Positions 44,056 to 54,057 of a stretch of DNA of 64,000 nt are shown in pieces; the stretch's first letter is position 1, and the number at the start of each line of letters is the position of its first letter. Origin of the DNA: Tupaia tana (lineage: Eukaryota; Chordata; Mammalia; Scandentia; Tupaiidae); NCBI GenBank assembly GCA_026018925.1, contig JAKSZU010000016.1, positions 9,988,940 through 10,052,939 on the forward strand. Reading direction: 5' to 3'. Under the pieces are notes generated by a model, which did no database searches, was not told the origin of the DNA, and was given only the letters and a program-made list of their open reading frames with translations. A program made the position numbers and the translations under genes.

Positions 44056-44310
44056 GGGGCTGGCCCCGTAGCACAGTGGTTAAGCTCTGTGTGGAAGGAG
44101 TCAGGCCTCTCATGGCTGACCATGTTCGAGTCGTGGCCACGGAGGCTTGAAAATCACAGCTGGCGTATGTGCGTGCGTGCCCAATCCTGATCAAATAGAG
44201 AGAGGAAGGAAAGGGAATCACAGTGTGACCAGGCCCCATGGCAGGGCGCTTTGTCCCTCCCCCTCTCTGTCTAGCGTACTCACATACCCTATGGCATTAA
44301 AAGAGGAAAA
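44056..44310 (+). mobile_element. Older tRNA-like SINE
   Basis: GGGGCTGGCCCCGTAGCACAG head with 'tggttaagctctgtg', B box 'tgttcgagtcgtggcc', 'gcgtatgtgcgtgcgtgccc', CT run and 'ccctatggcattaaaag' end. It shares the CCCTATRGC end with SINE-1 and could be an intermediate relative. Confidence 0.75.
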
Positions 44311-44387
44311 TATATACAGAAAATGCATACTATGAAAAAACTATGTGTACATTTCAAAATGTTTTACAGCAAAATGAACCCATTCTT

Positions 44388-44557
44388 TTTTTTTAAGAAT
44401 TATTTATTTATTCATTCACTTATTTTAATTTAACCAGCGAGAGACATAAAGAGAGAGAGGGAAAGTGAGAAAGCAAGCCACCAGGTCTGGGACTTGAACC
44501 GTGGTCTGCCATGTGAGAATGTCTAGCACCTTAACCGCCATGCTACCTGCTGGTCCC
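44388..44557 (-). mobile_element. SINE-2
   Basis: TSD AGCAAAATGAACCCATTCTT (44368-44387) against a 20-bp right copy with four differences (44558-44577). Inverted B box 'gggacttgaaccg'; head ends 'ctacctgctggtccc'. Confidence 0.9.
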
Positions 44558-44649
44558 AGCAAAACAAATTCATCCTTTAATTGCATTTTTGCACAAATAT
44601 TTTAAAGTTCCCTTGTATTATTCTTTCTGCCATGTTTTTCAGTGGCTTG

Positions 44650-44664
44650 CCTGCACTCACTAGG

Positions 44665-44695
<31 letters not shown>

Positions 44696-44905
44696 AGAAA
44701 GAAAAACAGAGAGAAAGAGGGAAAGTGAAAAAGCACCCCCAGGCAGGGATGGCCACACCACAATCTTTCTCCATCTCTCCTTTCAGAATTTTGGGCATGC
44801 ACATATGTCCAGTGTGTCCCTCAGGCTGCCTGGTCTGGAAATCAAATTGCATGGATGGCCACGTGGGATCCCCCTATGTTCACCACTACACCACCCGCTG
44901 GTCCC
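44650..44905 (-). mobile_element. Older tRNA-like SINE
   Basis: Contains an internal A run (about 44665-44694), then 'cagagagaaagagggaaag', 'gatggccacaccacaatc', 'ttttgggcatgcacatatg' and head 'accacccgctggtccc'. Unusual: the A run sits on the side where an inverted copy should have poly(T). Confidence 0.65.
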
Positions 44906-45044
44906 AGTCACAGTTCTAACAAAGCTCACAGACTTATAACCAAAGTCCTCATGGGCACTTTCCCTTCATATTGGCAAAAGAGTTGACTTGGCTTGTCTTT
45001 CCAGGGCAGACGCTGTCGAGACTTAACACAGAGGACAATTATCT

Positions 45045-45262
45045 GGATGGTGTGTTCAAATGTGGATGCCCTAACCCTGGGGATTCTGAGCTTTTGGTGC
45101 ATTAAAATCAACTGGGAAGCTTTTAAACATTCCAGAGCACAAGCCACACCCTAAGCCCATAAAATCCCAGTCTCTGGGGTGGCACACAGACACTGGAGGT
45201 TTTGAAGTTTGCCAGGGGCTGCGAATGTTCAGACAGGTTTGGGAACCACTGCCCTGACCCAG
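45045..45262 (+). mobile_element. MER5-like hAT remnant 1
   Basis: 'gattctgagcttttggtgc', 'aaatcaactgggaagctttt', 'atcccagtctctggggtgg'-like text and 'gtttgggaaccactgccc' end resemble MER5-type hAT-Charlie elements. Confidence 0.6.
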
Positions 45263-45725
45263 GGTTCTCACTCTGTAGGCTCAGTAGAACCAGCTGGACA
45301 GCTTAATGAACTTGACGTGCCTGGATCGCAGCCTAAATCTAAAACCTACATGAAAATCTGGGAGGAGGGACCAGCAGTTAGCGTAATGGCTATGTCGCTG
45401 GACTCCCATGTAGTCAATCGCGGTTCACGTCCCGGACCCAGTGGCTTAAAACTCACGCCGGGCACATGTGCGTGCGTGCCCAAGATCCCGAGAGGAGAAT
45501 GGAGGAGAAGGGATTGCGGCATGGCCATCCCCCCTGGGGGGTGATTTCTCGCTTTCTGTCTCTCTGTCTCTCTCTGTCTGTCTGGCGAGTGCATGCGCCC
45601 CATAGCAAAAACCTCTCCAAAAAAAAAAAAAATCTGGGGGGAGAGGCGATGGGGTTATTGGACATGAGCATTTTGTTAAAGCTCTGCAGCTGATTAGTCT
45701 TGACTCCCCCAAAAGTTGTGATGAG
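45263..45725. mobile_element. MER5-like hAT remnant 2, split by SINE-1
   Basis: Left part 45263-45366 ('cagggttctcactctg', 'gtagaaccagctggac') and right part 45629-45725 ('ggttattggacatgagc', 'ttgttaaagctctgc') together resemble a MER5-type element. Confidence 0.5.
45367..45628 (+). mobile_element. SINE-1
   Basis: GGGACCAGCAGTTAGCGTAATGG head, B box GGTTCACGTCCC, 'ttaaaactcacgccgggc' body. TSD AAAATCTGGG (45353-45362 and 45629-45638). Confidence 0.95.
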
Positions 45726-45837
45726 TGGGTTTGGGGGAGCCCAGGAAGCTGCATGTTGTCAGTCACCCCCATTCCCTCCCCCCACCCCAGTGACTCCAAT
45801 TCAGGGGTCTAAGCCTCACTCTGAGAGACGTGTCACT

Positions 45838-46136
45838 GAGACCTGGCCACTCAGTGTGGCCCGCAGACCATGAGCAATAAAGACACCTCAGAATTGACTA
45901 GAAACGCAGAATCTCAGGTCCCACCCTGCAGCCACCCACTGTATCAGAACCTGTATTTTACTTATTTTTTCTTTTTTTTATTCATTCATTTATCTTTTTA
46001 GAGATTTTTGCTATAGGGTATGTGTACTCACTGGAGACACAGAGAGAAACAGAGAGACAGAAGACAAGACATCACTACCAGGGGGGATGGCAATGCTACA
46101 ATCCCTTCTCCTTCATTCTCCTTTAGGGATTTGAGG

Positions 46137-46175
<39 letters not shown>

Positions 46176-46345
46176 CCAGCATGAGTTTCAAGTCACTGGG
46201 TCTGGGACTCGAACCGTGGATGGCTACATGGGAGTCTAGCACCTTAACTACTACACCACCTGCTGGCCCCCAGAATCTGCATTTTAACAACATCTCAGGG
46301 ATTCAGGTACAGATTAGAGTTTACCACTGATTTAGAGGCATCTAG
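45838..46345 (+). mobile_element. MER5A-like hAT remnant 3, split by SINE-1
   Basis: Left part 45838-45960: 'agtgtggcccgcagacc', 'gaaacgcagaatctcagg', 'cccaccctgcagcc'. Right part 46287-46345: 'acaacatctcagggattc'. The order matches MER5A. Confidence 0.75.
45961..46270 (-). mobile_element. SINE-1 with internal (CA)n
   Basis: Inverted older copy. TSD CAGAACCTGTATTTTA (45945-45960) and CAGAATCTGCATTTTA (46271-46286). The GC-rich body segment has expanded into (CA)n at about 46141-46172. Confidence 0.92.
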
Positions 46346-46386
46346 TACATGTTGACATCGTAGAACTTTGAAAAATAAGGACCCTT

Positions 46387-46632
46387 GGGACTAGAGGCGG
46401 TATGGTGGTTAAGGTGCTAGACTTCCACAATTTGGGTCTCAAACCTGATGGCTGGAAAATCACCCCAGGCATATATGCGTGCATGCCCAAAATCCTCAAA
46501 TGAGAATGGGGAAGGGATTGCGGCCTGAGTAGCCCATCTGGGGAGTGATTTCTCACTTTCTCTCTGCCTCTGTCTCTCTCCATCAAGTACATGCACCATA
46601 TGGCAAAAACCTAAAGCAAAACAAAACAAAAA
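46387..46632 (+). mobile_element. SINE-1, older copy
   Basis: GGGACTAGAGGCGGTATGG head, degraded B box 'tttgggtctcaaacc', 'atcaccccaggcatatatgc', CT run and (AAAAC) tail. Confidence 0.82.
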
Positions 46633-47695
46633 GATTGCTGCCCTGTCTTGTTAAGTACACATGTAAAAGTCATCAGCAATAAAACCAAAGGCCATAAGTG
46701 CAAAATTATGGAGAGGCTTTTGTAATACATTTCAAACTTGCAATTCAGTCTCCTGAAAAATGACTTAACAGTCTAGTCATGGGACAGAACCAATGAAAAC
46801 AAGAGCTTATCTTGCATGCTTTGTGCTGGTGCTGAGCTTCCCAAGGAACGTCCTCAGGGCTGAACAGGGTTGTGATCTGAAACTGTGTGTGTTGCTATCG
46901 TGCCTAGCGTGTAGTTGGTGTTCAGTGAATAAAGTCTTTCTCTTTGAACCCTCAGCCCTACGTTCATGTCTCAGGATGCATACTCTGCTCAACCCGTCAT
47001 TCTCATTGGTGGGTTTCATTTTGCCCCTCTAGATTAAGATGGTAGGTTTCTTGTGAGGAGAGAACATGTCTTAGTTACCAGTCCCATCCCTGCACTCAGG
47101 CAAATGCCTAGCATAGAAAGCAACCAATTAAATGTACGGATGGGTCATGGGTGGATGAACTTTTCCTCTGCACAGTTGTCCCTAATAGGTGAGCGGCCGT
47201 TAAGGACGGCATCTCATTCCACCCTCGATTCTCACCTAAGCCAGGAGGCCTGCTGGTGTGCAGCTGCAGCCCAACTTCAGACGTCAGTGTGAAAGCTTCT
47301 TATAGGGTGCACATCACAAAAGACTCTGGCTCCCACATAGCTCAGATGCGGAGCAGGGTGAATGGATTTCCGTCACACCAAGTACTGAGGCTGAGTCTCC
47401 AGGCCCACACTGCCAGTCCCTAGAGCTTCCTCGCTTTTCCTCCCATTCCAAACTCAAGAGGTAGCTGTCTTGGGGAATGCTGGGAAGACTGTGAAGATGT
47501 TCATCCTCATCTCCTAGCGGTCTGTAGCGCGCACACCTGGGAGCACAGGTAGAAAAACAGTATTTTCCTCCAAGAAAAGATGATGTTGAAAAAAAATAAA
47601 CAAAAAGGAAGTATAGTATGGAAAGAAGTACCTCAAATGATTGAGATATGGTCACATTTGTGTTGAAATGGTTTTCCTAAATTTAGAAGAATCCT
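46633..47695. other. Mostly unique stretch with L2-like pieces
   Basis: 'gcctagcgtgtagttggtg' and 'ttcagtgaataaagtc' (about 46905-46940), and 'gcaaatgcctagcatag' (about 47099-47116), resemble L2 3' ends. No gene recognised; a 113-codon minus frame at 47314-47655 has no domain. Confidence 0.4.
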
Positions 47696-47932
47696 TGGGC
47701 CAGCAAATGGCGGTGGTTAAGGCACTGGATCCCACATGGCCACTCCATGGTTTGGCCCTGGTAGTGTGTGCATGCCAGCCCAAAAATCCCAAGAGGGGAA
47801 TGAAAGAGAAGGGACTGCAGCATGACCACCCCCTGGGGGTGCTTTCTCACGTTCCCTCTCTCTATGTCTTTCTACAGCGAGCACACTCACCCTTATAGCA
47901 AAAAACTTTTTAAAATTTTTTAAAAAGAAAAG
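47696..47932 (+). mobile_element. SINE-1, older and shortened
   Basis: 'gggccagcaaatggcgg', 'ttaaggcactggatccc', body missing most of the B-box region, 'cccaagaggggaatgaaag', 'cttatagcaaaaaac' and an A/T tail. Confidence 0.8.
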
Positions 47933-48134
47933 AATTTGAGAGATCCTCTAGAATAATCAACTTTTTGTGGTCTTCCATCTACCATGCAGGTGACAATTAT
48001 GCCAACTCCAGTAGTAGGAAACATTTCATATGCTTCCAAGACTATAGTTAAACAGATCACCTAAGCCAGCCATCGCCACCCTCCCGGGCCAGTCTGCAGC
48101 ACAATTCACCAAGCGGGTTAAAACCTTTGGTATG

Positions 48135-48302
48135 GAGACCAGCAGTTGGCGTAATGGCTATGTTGCTGGACTCCCATGTAGCCAACTGTGGTTCCAGTCC
48201 CAGACCCGGGGTCTTAAACTCACACCGGGCACTATCTTTCTGACAAGCGCATGCACCCTATAGCAAAATAGATAAATTTAAAAAATGAAATAAATTTTTA
48301 AA
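48135..48302 (+). mobile_element. SINE-1 with large internal deletion
   Basis: Perfect 15-bp TSD AAAACCTTTGGTATG (48120-48134 and 48303-48317). The head and B box (GTTCCAGTCCC) are intact, but the sequence jumps from 'cacaccgggca' to 'ctatctttctgac', losing about 110 bp including the C-rich segment. Confidence 0.95.
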
Positions 48303-48317
48303 AAAACCTTTGGTATG

Positions 48318-50239
48318 ACAAAGAGAAGTGAAAAACAGAAGATCATAGCTTCTTTAGATCAAAAGAAAACTAAGTTAGTTACTTCTTTCTAATTTCTCTG
48401 TGAAAAACTGGCCTCTTCTCATTGCCTTGAAAATAACTCATCTTTCTCTTGGGCAATGCTTTTTTGTTGCTGTTGTTAAGTAAAAGCACCAGCATGTGTG
48501 TGTTTAGAACAAACAAAAATTAGTAGGAGAATGGTAAGTGCAAAGCCCAGAACGCTGTCTCCTCTAAAGGGGGAGGCAGGGACAGGAGAGAGGAGAAGCA
48601 CTCAGGGAGACAGAAGCTTCTGGAAGCGATCACAGGCAATGAGTTCACAGCTCTGTTCACTCTATGATTAAAAATAAGTCCCTAACGAGCACAAGCCTGG
48701 GAGAGTGACAGGGCCTCCCGTTGCCCTTCCGCCTTGAATGCGTTCAGGTTTTCTCCCCGTCGCTTCCTACCGACCCCCAACCCTTTCTCAGAGATGTTGG
48801 TAACATTTCTGCATCCTCATAGGTCTAGAAATGTTTTTATTCTTAAATTATGAATATTTCAAACAAAGGAAAACACACTTTAACTGCCTCTTTGTCCTCA
48901 TCACCTATATTAAATAAAGTTTAAGGTTTTGCCACAGTTATTTGAGATATTGTATTTTTACCAATGAATTAAAACATAACATACATGACTAGAGCATTCT
49001 CTAATTTCTTTTATCCTCTCTTCCCAGAAGTAGCCATTTTTCTGAAGTTTATGAAAGTAATGCGCATGCATTTTTAACTAAAATATAAATCAATCAATCA
49101 ATAAAATGATAATAAAATAAATTTTTTGAAAAAAGTTACTGCATTCAAAAAGCCTATTTTCTATTGACGGGACCAAAAAAATAGACAAATACATATCAAG
49201 TAGTAGAAGCGGCTGTGGAGAGAAAACGACACAGGGAAAGGAGAGATGCTGTGATGGGGATGAAACAGAAAATATAACCAGGGAAAGTCTTTTGGATCAG
49301 GTGACCTCTGATAAGAGAACTAATATTTCCTGGAATTCTGCAAAACTATCTTAAAGAACATTTTTTTCCAGGACAGACGGCCCTCTGCTAACCCTTGACA
49401 CCTTAGTCTGACGGATCTCATGGATGTCATGTATCTTACTAGACTTGACTTTCGGACACGGTGTAAAATCAGTTGACTGTTCAGCACGGGGTCTGCTTCT
49501 AATGCTAAACTATTCCTGCTTCAGGTGGGGGGAGCTGAGGAGGACAGAGCTGGGCGGGTGTGGCCGGGCCACCACAAAGAGGCCAGGAGAGCAGTGGGCT
49601 AAGATTTTATCACACTGAGAATTGAAGTGCGATCCTCCCCTGAGACAATAGGAGAGACTGTCATGAAGGGAAAAAACTAAAACAATCCCCAAGTGCCAGC
49701 GTTCAAACTGGTGAGTGGGAGGTTAACATGAGGAGACGTTGAGGGCAGACACTTTAATGTTCGCAAAGTTTGGGGGCACCGGTGAGAAAGGCAAGCCCAA
49801 ACAGAGTGGTACTAATTTAGGAATCCTGTTCAAACGCTTAGTATGCTAGCACTTGCGGTTTTGTCCTGTGGGGTGGCTGATGTGTGTTAGTTGAGGGCAA
49901 GGGCAATGCTGCTTAGAAGCAGGGTAAAAGGCCCAGGTATACAACAGACACTATTTAATATAGAGCTCGATACAAAGAAAACATATAAAAGTCTGTGCTG
50001 CTCTAAGTGGCTGTTTTAAAAGGAGATAAAATCTCCATGACTAGGCTCTGGTAGAGAAGAGTCAAGCATCAGATGGATGTTGAGGACTTTCCAGTTTTCA
50101 AGAATAAGCCAAGATTCTGTGAGGCTCACATGGAGACACAAAGTATTTGCACATATGAAAAGAATGAATGATTTATTCCGAACAGTCTTGGCTGTTCCAC
50201 AGTCGGCAATAAATCCAGACGCCTCCGTGGCCTGACACA
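48318..50239. other. SINE-free, mostly unique stretch
   Basis: About 1.9 kb with no recognised repeat apart from short AT tracts. No exon or RNA recognised. Confidence 0.4.
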
Positions 50240-50560
50240 CCGAAGTCTGTTTCTCACTCACATAAAGTTTGATAGGGAAGATTCCGTGCAGGGTATCTCT
50301 CCTCCGTCGGGTAACTCAGGGATTCAGGCTGCCTCCACCTTTGCATGGGATGAGCCCAGCATGTGGCTTCTGCAGTTGCTGAGTCAACTGTGGAAGAGTG
50401 GGCTGTATGCTCAGGCGTCATGTCTCCAAGGATCGGATCTGGGAATTGATTACAACTCTTACGTGCTCCACACCTCTTTGGTGAGAACCAGTCACATGGT
50501 CCCCATTAACTGGAAGGGAGGCTAGGAAATGTAGTCATCCAACATGCCCAGGATGGCAGA
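50240..50560. repeat. Possible old interspersed repeat
   Basis: 'tctgtttctcactcacataa', 'actcagggattcaggctgcc', 'ccagtcacatggtcccc' and 'gggaggctaggaaatgtag' resemble a repeat common in eutherian genomes. I cannot name the class with confidence. Confidence 0.4.
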
Positions 50561-50919
50561 GATTAAATGAGGTTTAATAAATATGTAGCATTCTCTTTGT
50601 CTCAGACAGATTTAAAGTATATTGCATAATAGGAAAACGCTAAAGAACAACTTTTCAATTACTCCACGCTTTAAGACACAAATAGTAAATTCTCTGCATC
50701 CCAAGTAAAAGTTTTCTTATACCAACTTCCTACAAAATGAAGCCTTGACCACCTGGGAAGTTTCACTCCATTAGCACCTGGATTCCAGATACCTTGGGAG
50801 CAATTACAACAGATAAAGCTCTTAGGTGGATGCTTGTCAGTTCGTTTGGAAAACACTCTGGGTCGCCTGAGAGACAACAAAGATAAAAATCTATTTATGA
50901 CATTCCTCCTTCTAGGCAC
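50561..50919. other. Unannotated stretch
   Basis: No feature recognised. Confidence 0.3.
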
Positions 50920-51040
50920 ATTCTATGACCTTTTCAGGGTCAGGAAAATGAGGGGCTTGTCTAAAGTCATCAGCCAGGTCACCGTGTCAGAAACAGGACG
51001 CACGCCAGTAGGTGGCTGCCTGTGGTTTTCCTTAGCACAC
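50920..51040 (-). mobile_element. MIR-like fragment
   Basis: 'aggaaaatgaggggcttg' and 'taaagtcatcagccagg' weakly match the inverted MIR core. Confidence 0.4.
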
Positions 51041-51886
51041 AGAAAGTGACGAGTCCTTTCTGTTAGACCGTGGGTCCCTTGCAGGTATGCTTTGGATATT
51101 GGGGTTACGATGGCTAACGTAGGTCAAGCAATTTGACTAAATCTCCTAACCCAGAGTTCTTCTCTAAGCCAAATCAACAAACAGATGTGGCTCTCCCATT
51201 AGCCTTTATTTGTTGTAATTACCCTCTCACGTGCCTTTTAGGGATTTAGAGACTCCCCAGTCCTCAGTCTTTGAACAAAACCAACAAGTCCGCCAGGTTG
51301 TGCTCTTACGATACCGAAGATTCAAATTTCCAGCCTGCATCTGTTTCAAAAGACAAACCAGTTAGAATTTAATAGGGGAGAAACCCTAAGGGGGTTTTAC
51401 AGCCTGTGACTTTAAAGAAAAAGCCTTTCTAAAATCCAATTTGCTTTAATCCAAAAACTTCCAAGAAGCAGTTTTATCCGTGGAAAGAAAAATACAAGTT
51501 CTAGAGCCATGCTAATTTTTGCTCCTTTCCCTGTGATTTACCAACTAAACAACCTTCAAAAATTACCAAGACTCTCAAAACTTCTATTTTCTCACCCAGA
51601 CATGGGCTGATAAGGAATAGCGGGACCAAAGGGTTGTCTTGAGGACTGAAACAAAATCAAGTTTTGGGCATGTAAACGTGGTCCAGAAATATATGGATTT
51701 TCCTCACGCACCCCATCTTCTGTGTCTGACAGATGTTTTATTAATTATGTCCCATGCCCAAGTTTAATTCTTTTAATCATTTGCTGCTTCTAACTTTCTC
51801 CTACCACCGATAGATAAATTCTGGAACATCAAACACCTAAACAAGAAGTGAAAATTTCACCAGCCTTCCAAGGTGAATTTTGACTA
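51041..51886. other. Unannotated stretch
   Basis: No feature recognised. Confidence 0.35.
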
Positions 51887-51902
51887 AACTATTCGATTCT
51901 TT

Positions 51903-52168
51903 TTTTTTTTTTTTTTTTTTTTTTTGGAGAGGTATTTTGCTATAGGGTGTGTGCCAGAAAGACAGAGAGTCAGAGAGACAGAAAGTGAGAAATCACACCC
52001 CAGGGGGAATGGCCACACCGCAATCCCTTCTCCTCCATTCTCCTCTAGGGATCTTGGGCACGTACACACACACGCACCTGGCATGAGTTCAAACCACCAG
52101 GTCCAGGACTCGAACCTCGACTACATGGGAGTCCAGCAACATAGGCATTACACTAACTGCTGGTCCCA
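51903..52168 (-). mobile_element. SINE-1
   Basis: Poly(T) left end, 'tgctatagggtgtgtgcc', body and inverted head. TSD AAACTATTCGATTCTT (51887-51902) and AAATTATTTGATTCTT (52170-52185). About 12 bp around the inverted B box are missing ('ctcgaacctcgactac'). Confidence 0.92.
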
Positions 52169-52185
52169 TAAATTATTTGATTCTT

Positions 52186-52945
52186 AACAACATACTTTCG
52201 TGCACAGACATTTGTTATTTCTCTTTATTTCAGGACATCTCCCTTAGACACATTTAAGACATTGAAATATTAGTAATCGTGTTCCATCCATTAAGCTTCC
52301 TGAACCTAAAACAATGTACCTAAGTCTAGATAGTTTGATTAGGGTAAGTAAGCTAAGGAAATTATCACCATGAGCCCCCTGATAGACTCAGGATAAGTGT
52401 GATCAGAGGATTTAAGGATGCAGCAAATGGAAATTCTATAGTCTCCTAAGGGCTCGGAAGTTTTGACTGATAGATCCTAAACATGGCAGGGGCCATCAAT
52501 CTCATTACTTATCTTCAATTTACCAAAATATTTAGGAATGGAGTTTTCTAATTAAATATATCCCTGTGTAACTAAGAATCAATGAGAAAAACCCTACTTT
52601 CTTTTTTAGTCTTATCTTTGCTATAGAAAGTTTTCCTAAGATGAAAATAGGAAGGATTTCTAAACATCAATATAACCTAATTTTCCTGAAAATGCTTTCA
52701 TCCAGGAGGAGAAACTGCAGTAACATGACAAGATATTTGGAGAGGTTGCGAGATCTGAAATCTACCACTAGAATTTTCACGTCTACTTGTGTGCTTTTGG
52801 ATATATCCTTGTGGTTCTGTGAAGCTTGATTTCTACTGAGAAAGTCAAATATTTATAATGTGATATTCAAGCATAAGAATTCAGAAAAAAAAACATAGCA
52901 AAATGAGTATAAGTCCTTAACTGACAGTTATTGAGGCTATATATG
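52186..52945. other. Unannotated AT-rich stretch
   Basis: No feature recognised. Confidence 0.35.
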
Positions 52946-52990
52946 TCGTATGAGGGTATTTCAAAAAAGATGGAATTAAAATACAAGTTT
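52946..52990. mobile_element. Mariner-like MITE end
   Basis: 'gagggtatttcaaaaaagatgg' (read as GAGGGTATTTC then AAAAAAGATGG) and 'aattaaaatacaagttta' match the complement of the right end of the 34392-34514 type. Cut off by the next element. Confidence 0.5.
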
Positions 52991-53022
52991 AGGGGCCAGG
53001 TAGTGGCACAGCAGTCAAATGT
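52991..53022 (+). mobile_element. SINE head fragment
   Basis: 'ggggccaggtagtggcacag' and 'cagtcaaatg' look like the tRNA-like head of a local SINE; the rest is absent and L1 sequence follows. Confidence 0.5.
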
Positions 53023-53367
53023 GATGGTCTGAAAGACGATCCTCCAGATCTCCTACTGGAAGGGAAATAAAGACATTCCCAAATAAAGAAAAACTAAGAG
53101 AACTTGTCACTAGTAAACACATCTTGAAAGAATGGCTAAAAATAACACTCCAAACAAAAATAAAATAATAAAATAACAAAGCTAGGACCTTCAGAAGAGA
53201 ATGGATAAAAATTAGAATGGGTAAAATTTAATGGTAAAGGTACTCAAAAGCATTACAAGTTTTAAATAGAATTCAAAATTGTCCAAGTAGCCTATAATGG
53301 GGCGGGGTGGAGGGTAGGGGGCAGAAAGAAAAAAACGAGAAATGGAACAATCAGAAAATAAAAATAA

Positions 53368-53628
53368 TGGGACCAGCAGATGGCATAGTGGTTATGTTGC
53401 TAGACTTTCATGTAGTTGACCATGGTTCATATCCTAGACCCTACAACATAAAACTCATGCTGAGCACATGGGCGTGCATGCCCAAAATTCCTAGAGGAGA
53501 TTGGAGGAGAATGGATTACAGTGTGACCAGCCTCCCCGGGGAGGTGATTTCTCACTTCCTATCCTTCTCTCTCTCTGGCAAGAGCATGCACACTATAGCA
53601 AAAAATCTCTTAAAAATAAATAAATAAA
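53368..53628 (+). mobile_element. SINE-1 inside the old L1
   Basis: GGGACCAGCAGATGGCATAGTGG head, degraded B box 'ggttcatatcctag', 'actatagcaaaaaatctc' end and (AAAT)n tail. Confidence 0.9.
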
Positions 53629-53822
53629 ATGGTTGACTTAACTCCTGACATATCAATAACTACTTTAAATTATCAAAATAGACCAATTAAAAGCCAGTGG
53701 TTGACAAAGTGTATGGAAAAAAACATGAACCTCTGTTGTCTACAAGAAATGCATTTCAAATGCAAGATGGGTAAAGGATGAAAAAAGATACATCATGTGA
53801 GCATTTAGAAACTTACAAGTGG

Positions 53823-54057
53823 TGGAACCAATAGATGGCATAATGGTTATATCACTGGACTCCCACATAGTCAACCATAGTTTGAATCCCGGACCCGGCA
53901 ACTTAAAACTCAAACTGGGCACATGTGTATGCATGCCCAAAATCCTGAGAGGAGAAGGGATTGAAGTATGGCCATTGTCGCTTTTTGTCTCTTTGTCTCT
54001 CTCTGTCTCTCCAGTGAACCCATATGCCCTATAGCAAAAATCTGTTTACCCCCCAAA
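53823..54057 (+). mobile_element. SINE-1 inside the old L1
   Basis: 'tggaaccaatagatggc' head, B box 'gtttgaatcccggacc', a short body, 'ccctatagcaaaaatctg'. Flanks ACTTACAAGTGG and AGTTACAAGTAG are a likely TSD. Confidence 0.9.

Larger units (their letters stand above)
44037..44615. mobile_element. Mariner-like MITE split by two SINEs
   Basis: Parts 44037-44055, 44311-44387 and 44558-44615 together match 34392-34514: GGGTCTTTGAAAAG, 'catactatgaaaaaactatg', 'catttcaaaatgttttac', 'gcacaaatattttaaag' and a right end TAAAGTTCCCTT. It was hit by an old SINE and then a SINE-2. Confidence 0.65.
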
